Of a stretch of DNA of 5,225 bases, positions 5,027-5,225 are shown piece by piece. How positions within the stretch are numbered: position 1 is the stretch's first letter; each line of letters opens with the position of its first letter. The notes beneath the pieces were generated by a model that ran no database searches, had not been told where the DNA came from, and saw only the letters and a list, made by a program, of their open reading frames with translations. Origin of the DNA: Chloroflexia bacterium. Its GTDB lineage: Bacteria; Chloroflexota; Chloroflexia; Thermomicrobiales; CFX8. The stretch is taken from positions 1 to 5,225 of the forward strand of contig JACCZH010000027.1 in the NCBI GenBank assembly GCA_013696045.1. The letters are read 5' to 3'. Made by a program: the position numbers and the translations under genes.

Positions 5027-5225
5027 ATGAAACTACGATCGATTTTGTCGGGCGAGACGTATCCGGCTGACGAGCTGCGGATGAGCGACAGCGCCGGTGG
5101 GCTGCTGGAGGTTGAGCTCGATCCTGTGCCTGTCTCGCGTGAGACGCTGGATGGCAGGCTGGGGACGCTGGATCATCCGTTGCGCTCGGGGGTCTGGCGC
5201 TACCGCGAGCTGATGCCGAGCTTCC
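5027..5225 (+). CDS. thrC: Threonine-synthase-like PLP enzyme, N-terminal part
   Basis: The gene runs off the window; 66 codons are visible from ATG 5027. GAGGG at 5014-5018 is eight bases upstream; an in-frame ATG at 5009 lacks such a site. The segment YPADELRMSDSAGGLLEVELD, near residues 12-32, has the layout of the N-terminal domain of type-2 threonine synthases. SGVWRYRELMPSF at the end matches the conserved W-R-Y-x-x-L-x-P that precedes the catalytic domain. Threonine synthase makes threonine from O-phosphohomoserine using pyridoxal phosphate; the lysine that binds it lies beyond the window. The zinc-ribbon cysteines often found here (CxxC before YP and C..C before GGLLEV) are missing, replaced by Ser, Gly or Ala. 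Other fold-type II PLP enzymes of the same superfamily cannot be excluded. It is not part of the transporter operon, being separated by a terminator and a repeat. Confidence 0.65.
   Translation, partial: MKLRSILSGETYPADELRMSDSAGGLLEVELDPVPVSRETLDGRLGTLDHPLRSGVWRYRELMPSF

Overview
The window is about 60% G+C and looks like a Chloroflexota chromosome, probably from the Thermomicrobia/Sphaerobacter side. This is inferred from three things: the combined twin-arginine/lipobox signal and long acidic Ser/Gly/Pro linker of the binding protein, GTG starts, and strong GC-rich intrinsic terminators and palindromic intergenic repeats. No rRNA or other phylogenetic marker is present to prove it.

Layout on the + strand: (1) The end of an upstream transcription unit is marked by an intrinsic terminator (7-46). 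(2) A roughly 250-bp leader follows, with a possible 28-codon leader ORF (147-233) and four consecutive hairpins (158-285) that end directly at a strong Shine-Dalgarno. (3) A lipoprotein solute-binding protein of family 5 (peptide/nickel type) occupies 302-2185 and is followed by its own terminator (2210-2246). (4) A roughly 630-bp gap separates it from the permeases. The gap holds a nested imperfect palindrome of about 240 bp (2269-2508), an extended -10 promoter candidate (2655-2663) and what looks like the 5' stub of a PucR-type regulator gene (2696-2791). (5) The permease pair of the DppB/OppB type (2817-3776) and DppC/OppC type (3829-4779) follows, closed by a hairpin and a strong terminator (4834-4864). 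(6) A 115-bp MITE-like inverted repeat (4887-5001) lies next. (7) The first 66 codons of a threonine-synthase-like PLP enzyme (5027 to the window edge) end the window.

The binding protein and the two permeases together make the extracellular and membrane parts of one importer for peptides or a similar small solute. No ATPase gene (DppD/DppF type) is present, and the unit is terminated after dppC, so the ATPases must lie elsewhere.

The coding genes are ordinary. The points of interest are between them: the structured leader before the binding protein, the nested palindrome and regulator remnant that split the transporter, the palindromic element just upstream of the threonine-synthase-like gene, and the missing zinc-ribbon cysteines at the start of that gene. 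All comparisons with other genomes are from memory of the families; nothing was searched.
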